A DNA stretch of 45,726 nt from Rachicladosporium sp. CCFEE 5018 (Eukaryota > Ascomycota > Dothideomycetes > Cladosporiales > Cladosporiaceae): positions 39,258-84,983 of the forward strand of contig KZ111153.1 in the NCBI GenBank assembly GCA_002077045.2, read 5' to 3'. Positions 32,205 to 42,853 of the stretch are shown here, piece by piece; within the stretch, counting starts at the first letter, position 1, and every line of letters starts with the position of its first letter. A model generated the notes under the pieces. That model was given only the letters and a program-made list of their open reading frames with translations, was not told where the DNA came from and searched no databases. Made by a program: the position numbers and the translations under genes.

Positions 32205-32777
32205 ATGAGCGCTCCAGTGCTCACCGAGAGCCCAACGGCGCTCAGTCGAAGCGACAAGACCGGCTTCACAGACGTATCCCATGCCAGCGGCAGCAGCAAC
32301 AGCAGCGCATCGGAAAAGTACCGGCTAGATGAGTTCGACGATGCGCCCATACTGCTCTATAAGTACCGTGGCGGCCTACAGACATCTACACAAAAGGATC
32401 TCTGCGCTTGGCTAAATAAGGGTACGTTACCGTCAGTAACATCACATGAATCCGCGGCTGACAGCACCATCACAGGAGAGAATCTCGACCGCCACCGCGT
32501 AACCAAAAAGCCCATCCCCCGCCTCACATCCTACATAGACATGAAGCGGCACGACCTTTACACCTCCGAAGAGAAGTCCCAATACGCATCTTTCCCGAAC
32601 TACGACTCTTCGTTAGCGTCGGTCAAGATCCCCTCCATACCCTACTGGAGTCGCGTGATGCTGGGGAACTACAACGAGCTTTTCATTGTGAGTCCCGAGA
32701 GCAGTCCGAGCAGTAGCGTGGCAGATGAGGAGAGCAGGACGCAGAGTCCCATGGAGGGGAGTGAGGTGCGGGAATAG
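32205..32777 (+). CDS. Small orphan protein with probable in-frame intron, copy 1
   Basis: I do not recognise this protein. The best start is the ATG at 32205, in a good context (CCAACATGAG). A probable 54-bp intron lies at 32422-32475: donor GTACGT, branch site CTGAC, acceptor CACAG. Because 54 is a multiple of three, the frame stays open whether or not it is removed. Splicing gives 172 residues and joins WLNKG to ENLDRHRV; retention gives 190. The protein is hydrophilic, with a Ser-rich N-terminus, a central Tyr-rich part (ILLYKYRGGL, KIPSIPYWSRV) and an acidic Ser-rich tail. It has no signal peptide or membrane helix. Both copies are intact with few substitutions. It is convergent with CHL1. 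Confidence 0.65.
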   Translation: MSAPVLTESPTALSRSDKTGFTDVSHASGSSNSSASEKYRLDEFDDAPILLYKYRGGLQTSTQKDLCAWLNKGTLPSVTSHESAADSTITGENLDRHRVTKKPIPRLTSYIDMKRHDLYTSEEKSQYASFPNYDSSLASVKIPSIPYWSRVMLGNYNELFIVSPESSPSSSVADEESRTQSPMEGSEVRE

Positions 32778-32912
32778 CAGGGAGGGGTTTGGATTTCATG
32801 AACGGAGTTTGGGATGGGCAAGGAAAGGCGTTTGGGGAGAAATGATACCCTGTGTCTATGGGAGGCACGTTGTTCGATAGCGTCTATTACATGTTCAATC
32901 GCATTCGTCATA

Positions 32913-33057
32913 TCATGCCACTTGCTTGGCCGTCCTCTCATTGAAGAATTCCCCTACGCCCTCACTCACATCTCTCACCCTCCCACTACCTCCTCCCTCA
33001 GGCAGACTCCTCTTAATCCACCCCGGCAACTTCCGCAGAATTCTCTCTTGCCCAAAT
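32913..33057 (-). CDS. CHL1: CHL1 3' end, copy 1 fragment cut by the gap
   Basis: The last 48 codons of the helicase gene, including the stop at 32913-32915, in the frame of the complete copy at 42854. It ends FFNERTAKQVA. It is cut by the N run at 33057, not by a mutation. Three or so single-base differences separate it from the full copy, all in its 3' half. Confidence 0.85.
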
Positions 33058-33157
33058 NNNNNNNNNNNNNNNNNNNNNNNNNNNNNNNNNNNNNNNNNNN
33101 NNNNNNNNNNNNNNNNNNNNNNNNNNNNNNNNNNNNNNNNNNNNNNNNNNNNNNNNN
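33058..33157. other. Assembly gap, 100 N
   Basis: A second run of exactly 100 undetermined bases. The left flank is inside CHL1 and the right flank is inside the beta-lactamase-like gene at the position equivalent to 23262. Confidence 0.99.
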
Positions 33158-33786
33158 TGCGCTTTGGCGTAGTTGGTCTCGCCCTTCGGTAGAGGTCCGT
33201 AGTGCGATCGGGTCATCTTCAATGGGCCCAAGACAAGCTCTTGCATGATCTCTGCAAAGGGTTTCGAGACCAGGTTCTCGAGAAGAAGCTGCAAGACCGT
33301 CCATCCGCCACCTGAGTAAGCGAATTGCGCGCCGGGAAATGAATTGAAGTGGATTTGTGGTGTGTTCGCTGGGGCAGTGCCAGCCAGTATCTGCTCCACG
33401 GTGGGCACTTCGCCGACGTAGCCAGAGAAGCCGCCTTGGGAGAGGCCGGACGTGTGCGAGACGATGGTGCCAACCGTTACTGCAGACAGAATTGGCCTGG
33501 TCTTGTCTGTTGTGATCAAGTCGAGAACGCGTGCAGGAAGGTGGTCCGAAATGAGGGTGTCGTAGCTCAGACGACCTTGGTCGATGAGTTTGGCGACCGC
33601 GATGCCGGTGATGGCCTTACTGATACTGCAAGACTGATAGATCGTTTCTGTGTCTTCGCTGCCTTTGGCTAGGACATGTGTCTCGACGGTGCCTCCAGAC
33701 AGAACAGCGATGGATGCAGAAGGTACTCCTGCAGCTTGAAGCAGTGCCAGTGGTACGATCGAGGCAAGATCTTGGAGCTGAGGCAT
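33158..33786 (-). CDS. Serine beta-lactamase-like hydrolase, copy 2, 5' part
   Basis: The ATG at 33786 opens about 209 codons that reach the gap in frame. It contains the SISK nucleophile motif and the YSGGGW motif, both unchanged. Differences from copy 1 are few, for example VLTKSS to VLAKGS near residue 40. The C-terminal half is absent because the contig begins here; it is presumably the collapsed sequence at 22472-23261. Confidence 0.85.
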
Positions 33787-34445
33787 GGCTATGGATGCAA
33801 TAGATAGAGAATCAGATGACACAATTGAGAGAAGAATAAGAGATAGCGATGTACTTTAGACTTCCTCCTTAATTGTCCGTCTGAGCTGTTTAGCTATGGT
33901 GACGAAAAGCTCACCTTGCCTTGAAGACGCGCAGAGACGGCACGGGCTACGTCAAGGTGCCACGCATAGTCGGTACAAATCATACTGACCGCGACACGCC
34001 ATGCGTAAGTCGCCATGCGATTTGGGAAGTACGAATGCTGATTCGGTAGTGAGAGAGGGCTCATCCTCATCAGGCAGTCGTCTATCGAACTCCGACCAAA
34101 GCGGCGTTCGCCAGTGCGAGCTCCGCCAAGCGCTTTGCCCCCGATCTAGAGATATGGACCAAGTGGCGGAGGAAAGGAAGGCTGCGTTCAGCGCGCAACA
34201 TTTTCATGGTGTACCAGTGCTGGTGCGTGATTTGCTTGACATAGGACTGATGAAGTTGAGCTAATAAGAGATTGGTCAATATTCAACTCCCTTTACCTAG
34301 TCCAGGCGTGAAGAGAGTGGTCCCCTCTCGCAAGCCAGAACACCACCAACGCCTTCGCTAATTCCAATCCGATCCCCCAATGCTTGATGCAAGAGCCCAC
34401 GTACATGGCTTTCTCGGTCTTCGCACGCCTGTCGGCAAGGCCTTC
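33787..34445. other. Intergenic, copy 2
   Basis: About 660 bp with no supported gene. It corresponds to 23891-24547 with many substitutions and indels. Confidence 0.5.
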
Positions 34446-36277
34446 TCACTGACCCCTCTGCTTCCCCCTCCTCCCCCTCCCCACATTCCCAGCTCCCCTC
34501 CCGAACCCTCCACCACCCATTCCATTTCCCCAACCCTGCTGCTGCTGCCACGCCTTCGGTCCTGCCGGCGGTGCACCTGCAAATTGCCCAGAACCCTGCT
34601 GCTGCATCGGGAAGCCCATGCCTCCACCGTTCATCGGTCCCATGCCCATGTTTGGCATACCCATACCAGGCATCATGGGCATGCCACCCATCATCATCAT
34701 AGGGTTCTGCATCATCATGGGATTGTTCATCATCATAGGGTTCATCATGGCGGGCATGCCGGGTTGCATGCCTGGCATTGTGCCAGAAGCCATAGCATTC
34801 ATCTGCTGGACGAACTCTTGCATGTTCTTGGGTGCTGGGACAGTGGACGTGGCAGTGGTATTGCCATTCGGTGCGGAAGCCTTGGTCATAGCAGCTGGAC
34901 CTGTAGGCTTGCGGTCGTTCGTGAGCTCTTCCTCAGCAGGCCGCTTCTTGCCATTCGCAGATGTCGGTCGCGAGCCAGTGGGAGAAGGTGATTTTGCAGC
35001 ACTCGGCGTACCAGCATTCGATGTCTTCTCGACCTCTTCAGCTTGCTTTCTCAACTTCTCGACCTCTTCAGCTTGCTTTCTCAACTTCTCGGCCTTCATC
35101 TCCTCGCTAAATTCCTTGACCTTCGTAATCATCTCCTCGTGCGGCGTCAAGTCCTCAAGCAAACACTGCTCACCACACTTCGGACACATAAAGTCCGAAT
35201 CGATCAACGCATCTTCAATGCAGGTGCGACAGTACGTAGTACCGCAGCAAGGCGTCTTTACAGGGTCATTGAACAACTTGTTGTCTATTGAGCACTCAAC
35301 TCCCCGAGCGCGCATGATTTCCCGATCTGCCTCGAGCTCCTTCGACTGATCTGCAGCGAGCTTATGTTTTTGCTGGAACTTGTCCCACGAAGCCTCATCG
35401 GGCTTCGCGATCACCCACTCTCCATTTGCTGTGTAAATAGCGCCCGCAGGCAGTTGCGAGACATCTACTTTGCCATCTTCGCCTACGACCTCCGGCTTCT
35501 CAATCACCTTGAGGAATGACCGGGGTATACCTGTTGTGCGACGGAACTTGGGCCGGCCATCGTAGTTCGTGTCCTGGTTTGTGGGACAGACTTGAATCCA
35601 GTGACCTTTATCGCCGCATCGATGGCAGATGTAGCCGGGTGGTGGCGGCTTGTCGGGAACATCAACCTTCTTAGGGAAGAAGGGTCTGTTGTTGACACCT
35701 TTCCTGTACTTGATATTAGCGAGTGCTTCTAGTCTAATAAGGTGGAAGGCTACTCACGCAGCAATCTCGGCCTGATCGACCGCCCATGATGCTTTGTTCT
35801 CTGAGAATAGCGCCTGTAGCTTCTCCTCTTCAGTCATGGGCTTCCCCGATTGTACGCTGCTGCTGATCACGGGTGTGCTCTTGTTGAGATCTGGTCGCAT
35901 CTCTTCTTTGCGATGCTGGTTCTTGGCATTCACTGGCGCCTTCCCGGACACATATCTAGCAGCTCGACCCGCGCCTGGCTTTGAGGCTGGCAGTCTGCGA
36001 GCGACAACTGTGGTGGAGCGTGGTATTTGTACGGTGTCATCGTCGTACCCTGTGTTGTGTCAGTAATGTACTTCTCATCGTCAGGAACGACTCTGGCAGA
36101 CTTACGCTCGTTGGTATCAGACATGTAGATCTCGAGATCAAAGTCTGTGCCATCACCAAGTCGTGAGTATGCGATGATCTCGCGTTTCACTTCAAAGACC
36201 GATAAGCTGGTACCGTCAAATGTGATTTGTGACGGCTCCTTCTGCGACTTGAACTTGAAGAAGATGGAGGAAGACAT
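34446..36277 (-). CDS. MPE1: Cleavage/polyadenylation factor subunit Mpe1, copy 2
   Basis: Same three-exon structure as copy 1: 36277-36106, 36049-35758 and 35703-34446, with introns of 56 and 54 bp and a 573-residue product. The DWNN domain, CHRCGDKGHWIQVC zinc knuckle, Cys-rich RING-like module and Met-rich C-terminus are all intact. It is 10 residues longer because of a tandem duplication in the charged linker (KLRKQAEEVE twice, 35034-35093), where copy 1 has a single diverged unit. The first intron sequence differs almost completely from copy 1 while its length is the same. Confidence 0.94.
35034..35093. repeat. 30-bp perfect tandem duplication inside MPE1 copy 2
   Basis: Two adjacent 30-bp units encode KLRKQAEEVE twice in the linker after the RING-like module. 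Copy 1 has one unit, read as KLKKQAEEAG. The frame is preserved and a short coiled-coil-like charged helix is lengthened. Confidence 0.85.
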
Positions 36278-37105
36278 CTTCGAAGAGGGTGAGTGTTGAT
36301 GGATTGGCGAAGTGCCAGATGAAGCAGCGGTCGGTACAGTCCAGGTAATTCAGGCCAGACGCTGTCGCAGTGGTGTGAGGTGTCGAATTGAGTTTCAAGG
36401 AGTTGTTGTGAAGGAAAGGGAGTACGTAAGTTAGACTACAGGAAGCAGAGAATGTACAGCAGAAGCGGATGAGCTTATGTAGGCCGGAAGCGAACAGTAG
36501 ATCTCAAAGGCCAGTGGCACAAGTGATGTCTTTATTGAATAGTCTCTGCTCTGCGACAATAACAACAGGCTGTGAGTCAGTTCTGGTATTGTTCCAGCCT
36601 CAGTGTCCAACGCCCGCCCAAAGTCACTTCGCGAGTGATGCCTCGCTGTTACCAGTCTCCTTGCGTCTCCTCTGCGCTCGCAATTCCGGTCACTGGCGGT
36701 GGCAGTCACACGTGATGAAGTAGGCTCAGCTGGCAAGTTCTGGCGCTTCAGTTGTGATGCGACCTGCGCGGAGTGTGTAGTGGAAGCGTGTAGCGTAACG
36801 CGAGAGGTGGTAAGTGAGTGAATACGATGGGAAACAAGGTATGGTGATGAAGTGGTCGTGTCGTAGAGTGGTGGGATAAGAGTGGCAGTGATGAGAAGAA
36901 GAAGGAAGGTGGAGGTAGCTGCTTCGCCGGATTTGAAAGCCGCCTTGACTAATCCAGCAAACGGCACGTGATCATGGATTTCAGGATGCACTCGATTCCG
37001 CCCCGACGCGCACGACACTGATATTACGCATTCATGGTTCATCGTGATGCAGTGATGCACAGTAACAGATTTACGATCTTAACAATGTAGCTATATCATC
37101 TAGAC
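36278..37105. other. Intergenic, highly diverged between copies (copy 2)
   Basis: An 828-bp partner of 26351-27173. Open frames here differ from those in copy 1, so none is called as a gene. Confidence 0.5.
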
Positions 37106-38166
37106 CTATGCCTTCCCACCCTTCTTCTCCCTCTCGAGCACCTCCAAGTACCACCCCACAGTCTCCTTGACCATCTCCTCAAACCTCTTCATCTCAATCC
37201 CCAGGATAATCTTCGTCTCGCTCGCATCCAGTCTTCCCGGCCCCGTCGCGTCGTACCATCATTGACCAGATCCCCATTCTTCACCGCTTCCGGGAAGAAC
37301 TTCGCGACGAGATCCTTCCCATGGTCCCACTGGAACCCTGTATCAGCGTCCTCTGCATTAAGCAAGAAGCCACGGTTCCCAGGAACTTTAGGATCCAGTG
37401 CACGGACGTGCGCGAGTCCGACGTCGTCAATGTGCACGACAGCGCCGTTGATCGGTGCGGGTGCATGTTGGCCGAGAATGCCGTTCAGGAGGGCGGCGGG
37501 GGAGCCTTGCGCGAAGGCCGCTACGGAAGGGACCAGTGGATCTTTGCCAAGAACGGATGAGGGGAAGATGTGGATGAGATCGAACGGAGGGTTCTCCTTC
37601 TTCACCCAAGCTTCCGCGCGAACCAGAGCGGCGACTTTGGACGTGGCGTAAGCAAGCATGACGTGGTCGTGATACGGCGCCGGCAGTTCTTCACCGCGGT
37701 CATGAGGTCCAAATTGCTGGTCGGTGACTACGCCGAGCAGGAGTGAGCTGGGAACGATGCCAGCAACCGAAGAGGTGATCACGACGCGCTTCACTTGCTT
37801 CGCCGAGCGAGCGGCCTCGAGGAGGTTGGTCGTCACTGCAACGGCAGGTTGCACGAAGCGGGCTTCGAGGTTGGTGGTATCCGGATTGGAGAGATCGGGG
37901 ATTGGAGAGGCGACGTGCACGATGTATGTGACATCGTCGAGGATGCCGCCATCGTAGGCATTGGCGATTGTGAAGTCTGGGATCACGACGAAAGACAGAT
38001 TGTCCTTGGTGGCTTCTTTCAGGGCGAAGTTCGAGCGCACGAGCTCTGCTTTGGCGTCGCTGCGTACGGCGGCGCGGACGCGGTAGCCATGTTCCAGGAG
38101 GCAGCGGAGGGTACGGAAGCCGACGAACCCCGTTGAACCTGTCAAAAATACTGTCTCACCTGCCAT
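37106..38166 (-). pseudogene. Extended SDR reductase, copy 2, C-terminal frameshift
   Basis: Nearly identical to the gene at 27174-28235, but one G is missing near 37247 (copy 1 reads GTCGGCGTCG at the equivalent place, this copy GTCGCGTCG). The frame then leaves the family sequence after NDGTT and stops at 37189, giving 325 residues with an unrelated tail. The original frame would end at 37106-37108 and remains well conserved, so the lesion is recent or a base-calling error. The Rossmann motif and YxxxK are intact, so a partially active enzyme is possible. About 30 native C-terminal residues are lost. Confidence 0.8.
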
Positions 38167-39377
38167 GGTTGTTGTAGTGCTGTGGACGGTGGGAAATCTA
38201 GACTGTGTGAAAGGTGGCTCGTCGCGAGTGTAAGGGGATGACGGTAGATGGGGCGGAATCGTTGTGATCTTATACTACCTATAGTCTAGACGTCCAAGCA
38301 GACCGCGCAAGCGTAGCTGTAACAGCCCCGGACCAGGGGTCCTGCTCTGATGTGAACTCGCCATTCCCATGGCTGCCTGGTCTTGTTCAGCCCGTCTTCG
38401 CGTACGGAAGGTGGAGTCGCATACAAGGGCAGTCCGCTATATCCGTACGCTAGTGTACGCATGATATGCATGTACTGTAGCATCTGTCTCCGGGGCAAGC
38501 TTGCACAGATGCAGCTATAGTGCGTGCACCGCGTATACGGATTGGCGCCCGTCACTGTGATTCGCCGGCTGCTGACTGATCAAGTGAGCTTGCCAAGCAT
38601 GTCGCATTGCTTGTGCACATGGCCAAGGCAGGCTAATGCCAGACTTGCTTCCCAGTCTCAATCGGGCACCGCAATCGATGGACGTGATGCCTCGAGTCGC
38701 GTAGTCCAGTTGCAATCAATTGCATATCGGCCGTACGCTGGCTACAGGGGATCCCGGCCGGGCAGTGGGGTGTTTCTCACACAGGATGTTGTAAATTGAC
38801 ACCAAGTGCCGCCCAGCCGCGGCTGACAAGATCCTGCGACAAGCTTGTCGACATCATCCGGCAACACCAGACAACCAGAAAGAGCTCAGAGTCCGTGGCC
38901 CCCAACGACGAGATGGCACTGGCCATTCAGTGCATTTGCAGTCCTTCCAAAACTCGGGGCCCGGGCCTTAGATTGCAGCTCTCGACATCGTGTCGACTTG
39001 CTGTGCATCTATCGAATATCCCACAGCATTCGATGTATGTAACGTCCTACCAGTGCGACACCGTATGCTGCCGCTGGTCGCATGGCGTCCCAACTGTGCC
39101 GCTCACTGATGCTGTCGAGGTATTTGACTGTCGCAGTCAGGTAAACAGCAGCACTGCACAGGACCGGACCATTCGGAGAAGAGGCATCGATCCACACAGT
39201 CATCATGACTGTCGTGGTCTGATCCGCTTCTGGTATACCAGAATATTTTGGATCGTTGGTGAGCGCGAGATGCTCAGTCCTTTGGATGACATCTCGACTA
39301 CCATGCTCTGCTACAGCCAAAACTGACAGAACATCGACGATATCGGACCCTTCTCGAGCGATGGGGTATTCAAGCAA
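38167..39377. other. Intergenic, almost identical between copies (copy 2)
   Basis: A 1.2-kb partner of 28236-29445 with isolated single-base differences. No supported gene. Confidence 0.5.
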
Positions 39378-40964
39378 TCAAGGTGCTTCACCAGTTGCCG
39401 AAGTATCCGCAGCCGTACTCTCACTGCCACCAACGAACACTTCCCACCTCTCCCCGCCAAGCGCCTCCCTCGCCCTTCTTTGCCTGACAAGCTTCTCAGC
39501 AGCCTGCTGCAACATAGTCATCGGCGGCGCATAGCTATCAATCTTCTGATCGAATTCCCTGGACAGGTACTTCTGCGTCGCAGTCTCCATACGCGTTAGA
39601 CTCGCGCCTCCAGCAACATTCTTCTTCCCATTCCAGTCGCCTTTACCCCAATCGTCCAGAGGCATTTTCTGCAGGCCATCCGTGACATTGAGACGTTTGT
39701 ACCAGGTGTGCTCTCCTCTTGCGTGTTCTCGCATCTGCGCGTGTTGGCGTTCGCCTTCCGTGTACTTGATCAGTAGGTTTTGTAGAACTGCGCGCTTCTC
39801 GAGGGCGGCGCGGACGAATGGGATGTTACCGAACGGGCCTGGCCAGGCGGATGCAAAGCCATCTTGCTTGTGATCTGGTCTCCCTGTACCTACGCTGAGC
39901 AGAATAGCAGGGTTCTCGGAGCGTCCACGGCCTTCGTAAAGCGAGTGGAACTCACTCAATGCTGCGCCTGAAGGATTGTTCTCGCGGATGCCACCATCCT
40001 TAAAAGACATCTTACCACTGGCCAGCTCGACCTGCAGCATTGCGAAGTAGAAGGGAGCTGCTGATGTTGCTCTCGCAACCTCCCAGATCTTTAGCGGATC
40101 GGCTCCCTCATTGTACCGTGTGATCCAATTCGGCGCGTTTTCGCTGTAGTAGTGAGGGTACGTCCGCAAAAGGTAGGCTTCGGAAATCGACTCGTCGTGA
40201 GTTGCTGTCAGGCAGCACGATTGACAGATTCGCGGCTGATCAACATCGAACGAGTGTAAACCCATGATCGGGCTCACCTGCGGCTTGTCGTCGAACGGGT
40301 GCAGCACATGCTTGCCATCACAATCGTCGTGCTCATGGCAGCGTTTGCCAACGATGTCTTGCACGGCGCGCTCGAGTGGTTCGTGGTAATACTTCGTTGT
40401 CAACGGTATGCTGCTTCGCCGTCGTCCAAAGAGGTCGTTGCCCACTTGCCGGTAGATCTCCAAGCACTCTGGTACTGTCATCCGTAGCCGGCCGAGTAGC
40501 GTCGCGATCAAGCCTCCTGTTGATGTACCATACATGAAGTCGAAGTAATGGCAAGGCAACAGCTCGCTCTCCACAAAGGTCCTCCGTACTGGAGTCTCTG
40601 TGGTCGCCGGCGGATCTTGTTGCGCGAGTGGTGAAGTGGCTGCGATACTACCTCTCCCTGGTCTCTCAGCCTGCAAGTTCCCACCTGAGGCAGCTTCCTC
40701 TTCCTCAAGCCGCTCTTCCCAAACCCAGATCTCATGCATGAGCGCTTGCAAGATGATCAAGCTGCTGTATCCTCTGATTCCTCCACCGTCCAACGTCAAT
40801 ATGCATGCATCCCAAGCAGCATCGATCTCTCGCGCCCACACGCGACCAGCTTTCATAGAGTCATCTGTTTCTGCTCTCCGCGTCCGACTCGAGCTCCGTG
40901 TGGAATTTAAGTTGGCCGATGTCAGAGCCGCTGGTCGGCCGAGGGAGTCAATACTGCCTTCCAT
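39378..40964 (-). CDS. Patatin-like phospholipase, copy 2
   Basis: A 528-residue protein with the same length as copy 1 and all catalytic motifs intact: DGGGIRG, GTSTG and DGGIRENNPSG. I count 11 or so amino-acid changes, for example KRCHKHDD to KRCHEHDD and ICPSCC to ICQSCC. All cysteines of the Cys/His-rich segment are kept. Both copies are probably expressed alleles or homoeologues. Confidence 0.9.
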   Translation of the reverse strand: MEGSIDSLGRPAALTSANLNSTRSSSRTRRAETDDSMKAGRVWAREIDAAWDACILTLDGGGIRGYSSLIILQALMHEIWVWEERLEEEEAASGGNLQAERPGRGSIAATSPLAQQDPPATTETPVRRTFVESELLPCHYFDFMYGTSTGGLIATLLGRLRMTVPECLEIYRQVGNDLFGRRRSSIPLTTKYYHEPLERAVQDIVGKRCHEHDDCDGKHVLHPFDDKPQVSPIMGLHSFDVDQPRICQSCCLTATHDESISEAYLLRTYPHYYSENAPNWITRYNEGADPLKIWEVARATSAAPFYFAMLQVELASGKMSFKDGGIRENNPSGAALSEFHSLYEGRGRSENPAILLSVGTGRPDHKQDGFASAWPGPFGNIPFVRAALEKRAVLQNLLIKYTEGERQHAQMREHARGEHTWYKRLNVTDGLQKMPLDDWGKGDWNGKKNVAGGASLTRMETATQKYLSREFDQKIDSYAPPMTMLQQAAEKLVRQRRAREALGGERWEVFVGGSESTAADTSATGEAP

Positions 40965-42145
40965 CTCGTCGCCAGGGCGTAGGAACGCCCAAGGCGAGGC
41001 GGGTATTGAATCCAGTGTATGATTAGCCGAGTGACCAGAGGAGTGTTATAGTCCTCCTGTGCCCCTCTAACGGTTTAAGCAGATATAAACTGCGATGGTC
41101 TTTGTCCTTCCAGCTAGGTCTCGTGATTCTGACAGCGCCGTCGAGGGCCAGACCAGGGATCACGATGTTTCGAGGCGACTGCAAGGGAGGCAGGCTGCTA
41201 CTGAAATGACTGGAAGAGATAACCGAGTTCACGCTGATGCAAGACAGATACACATTCGAGGTCAAGATCGCAATGAGAACAATGAAAGAGCAACACAGAC
41301 CTTCATCACAGCCTCCTGCACTCCTGTGCGCTGTCTTGGAATAGGCGCATAACATCAAACGCATCATCTGCCCTTGTCCCAGAAGAGCGACAGCGCCCCA
41401 GATCTCGCCTGTAGCCGCCTCGGGACGAGACGCCATTCGTCTGGGGTCGGGTTCCGATCTTGTGGCACTGCCGCCGTGAATCCTGCAACCCAATTCGAGC
41501 TCGTTCGAGATGATTCGTGCAGGCGCTACGACAGTGTCGGCTTGAGACTTGTGCAGCCAGTGCGTGGCACGTGTAATCCGTCCTTGACTGTGGCCTTAGG
41601 CTCTAGCAGCCGTCCTTGCCAACGCGTGAAGATGACTCAAATTTAGCACAGGCGTGTGTCACCTTTCCTGATTTCGTTGGCAAGATGACCAGATCTCGAT
41701 CAGTTGACCAGGCATCGATCGATTGGAGCCCTAGCGACCAATGTACTGCAACTATGGCAGCTGTTGTAGAATGAGAATGTCCATCTTGCTGGACAATGAT
41801 ACATGCTTTAAGAGAGCGTGGCGTTGCGCGGGCCGCTCCCGCATACACAGCCTCCGATGACATGGCAGTCGCGACCAGCATCTTTATTCACTTACGACCG
41901 AATCGCTTAGAAGCGGCATCTCCAGTTGCATCACACCACCTGTGCCACTTCAGATATACACGAATCATTCTCACTCCCACCTGACTTCTGCCTCCCAACA
42001 TACACCTGACAACACACCTCCGCCTTGTATCAGGCAGCACGCTCCCGAAACAAAGCGAACCTCAAAGAAACCAACACACATCGTCCGTCCCTCAGAGGCC
42101 GCGTCCTCAGTAGTGACTCACGACCCTCCGCGCTCAGGCGCCAAC
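40965..42145. other. Divergent intergenic region, copy 2
   Basis: A 1.2-kb partner of 31033-32204 with promoters for the patatin and orphan genes. It carries a small insertion at about 41883-41893 relative to copy 1. No supported gene. Confidence 0.5.
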
Positions 42146-42718
42146 ATGAGCGCTCCAGTGCTCACCGAGAGCCCAACGGCGCTCAGTCGAAGCGACAAGA
42201 CCGGCTTCACAGACGTGTCCCATGCCAGCGGCAGCAGCAACAGCAGCGCATCGGAAAAGTACCGGCTAGATGAGTTCGACGATGCGCCCATACTGCTCTA
42301 TAAGTACCGTGGCGGCCTACAGACATCTACACAAAAGGACCTCTGCGATTGGCTAAATAAGGGTACGTTACCGTCAGTAACATCACATGAATCCGCGGCT
42401 GACAGCACCATCACAGGAGAGAATCTCGACCGCCACCGCGTAACCAAAAAGCCCATCCCCCGCCTCACATCCTACATAGACGTCAAGCGGCACGACCTCT
42501 ACACCTCCGACGAGAAGTCCCAATACGCATCTTTCCCGAACTACGACTCTTCGTTAGCGTCGGTCAAGATCCCCTCCATACCCTACTGGAGTCGCGTGGT
42601 GTTGGGGAACTACAACGAGCTTTTCATTGTGAGTCCCGAGAGCAGTCCGAGCAGTAGCGTGGCAGATGAGGAGAGCAGGACGCAGAGTCCCATGGAGGGG
42701 AGTGAGGTGCGGGAATAG
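42146..42718 (+). CDS. Small orphan protein with probable in-frame intron, copy 2
   Basis: Same structure as the copy at 32205: ATG at 42146, probable 54-bp intron at 42363-42416, 172 residues spliced. Amino-acid changes are few (CAWL to CDWL, YIDMK to YIDVK, SEEK to SDEK, RVML to RVVL), and the intron is identical over its whole length. Function unknown. Its 3' end lies only about 135 bp from the convergent CHL1 stop. Confidence 0.65.
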   Translation: MSAPVLTESPTALSRSDKTGFTDVSHASGSSNSSASEKYRLDEFDDAPILLYKYRGGLQTSTQKDLCDWLNKGTLPSVTSHESAADSTITGENLDRHRVTKKPIPRLTSYIDVKRHDLYTSDEKSQYASFPNYDSSLASVKIPSIPYWSRVVLGNYNELFIVSPESSPSSSVADEESRTQSPMEGSEVRE

Positions 42719-42853
42719 CAGGGAGGGGTTTGGATTTCATGAACGGAGTTTGGGATGGGCAAGGAAAGGCGTTTGGGGAGAAATGATACCCTGTGTCTAT
42801 GGGAGGCACGTTGTTCGATAGTGTCTATTACATGTTCAATCGCATTCGTCATA

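Larger units (their letters stand above)
23262..33057. repeat. Block 2, first copy (beta-lactamase-like 5' part to CHL1 3' end)
   Basis: A 9796-bp stretch matched by 33158-42998 in the same order and orientation. The first 227 bp (to 23488) are identical to the second copy, and so are about the last 100 bp. It starts inside one gene and ends inside another exactly at the N run. Offsets between copies drift from 9896 to 9941, reflecting small indels only. Confidence 0.9.

Noticed and set aside
32814..33822. ORFs running through the second N run
   Set aside because: They join CHL1 and beta-lactamase-like sequence in arbitrary frames across 100 N and have no biological meaning.
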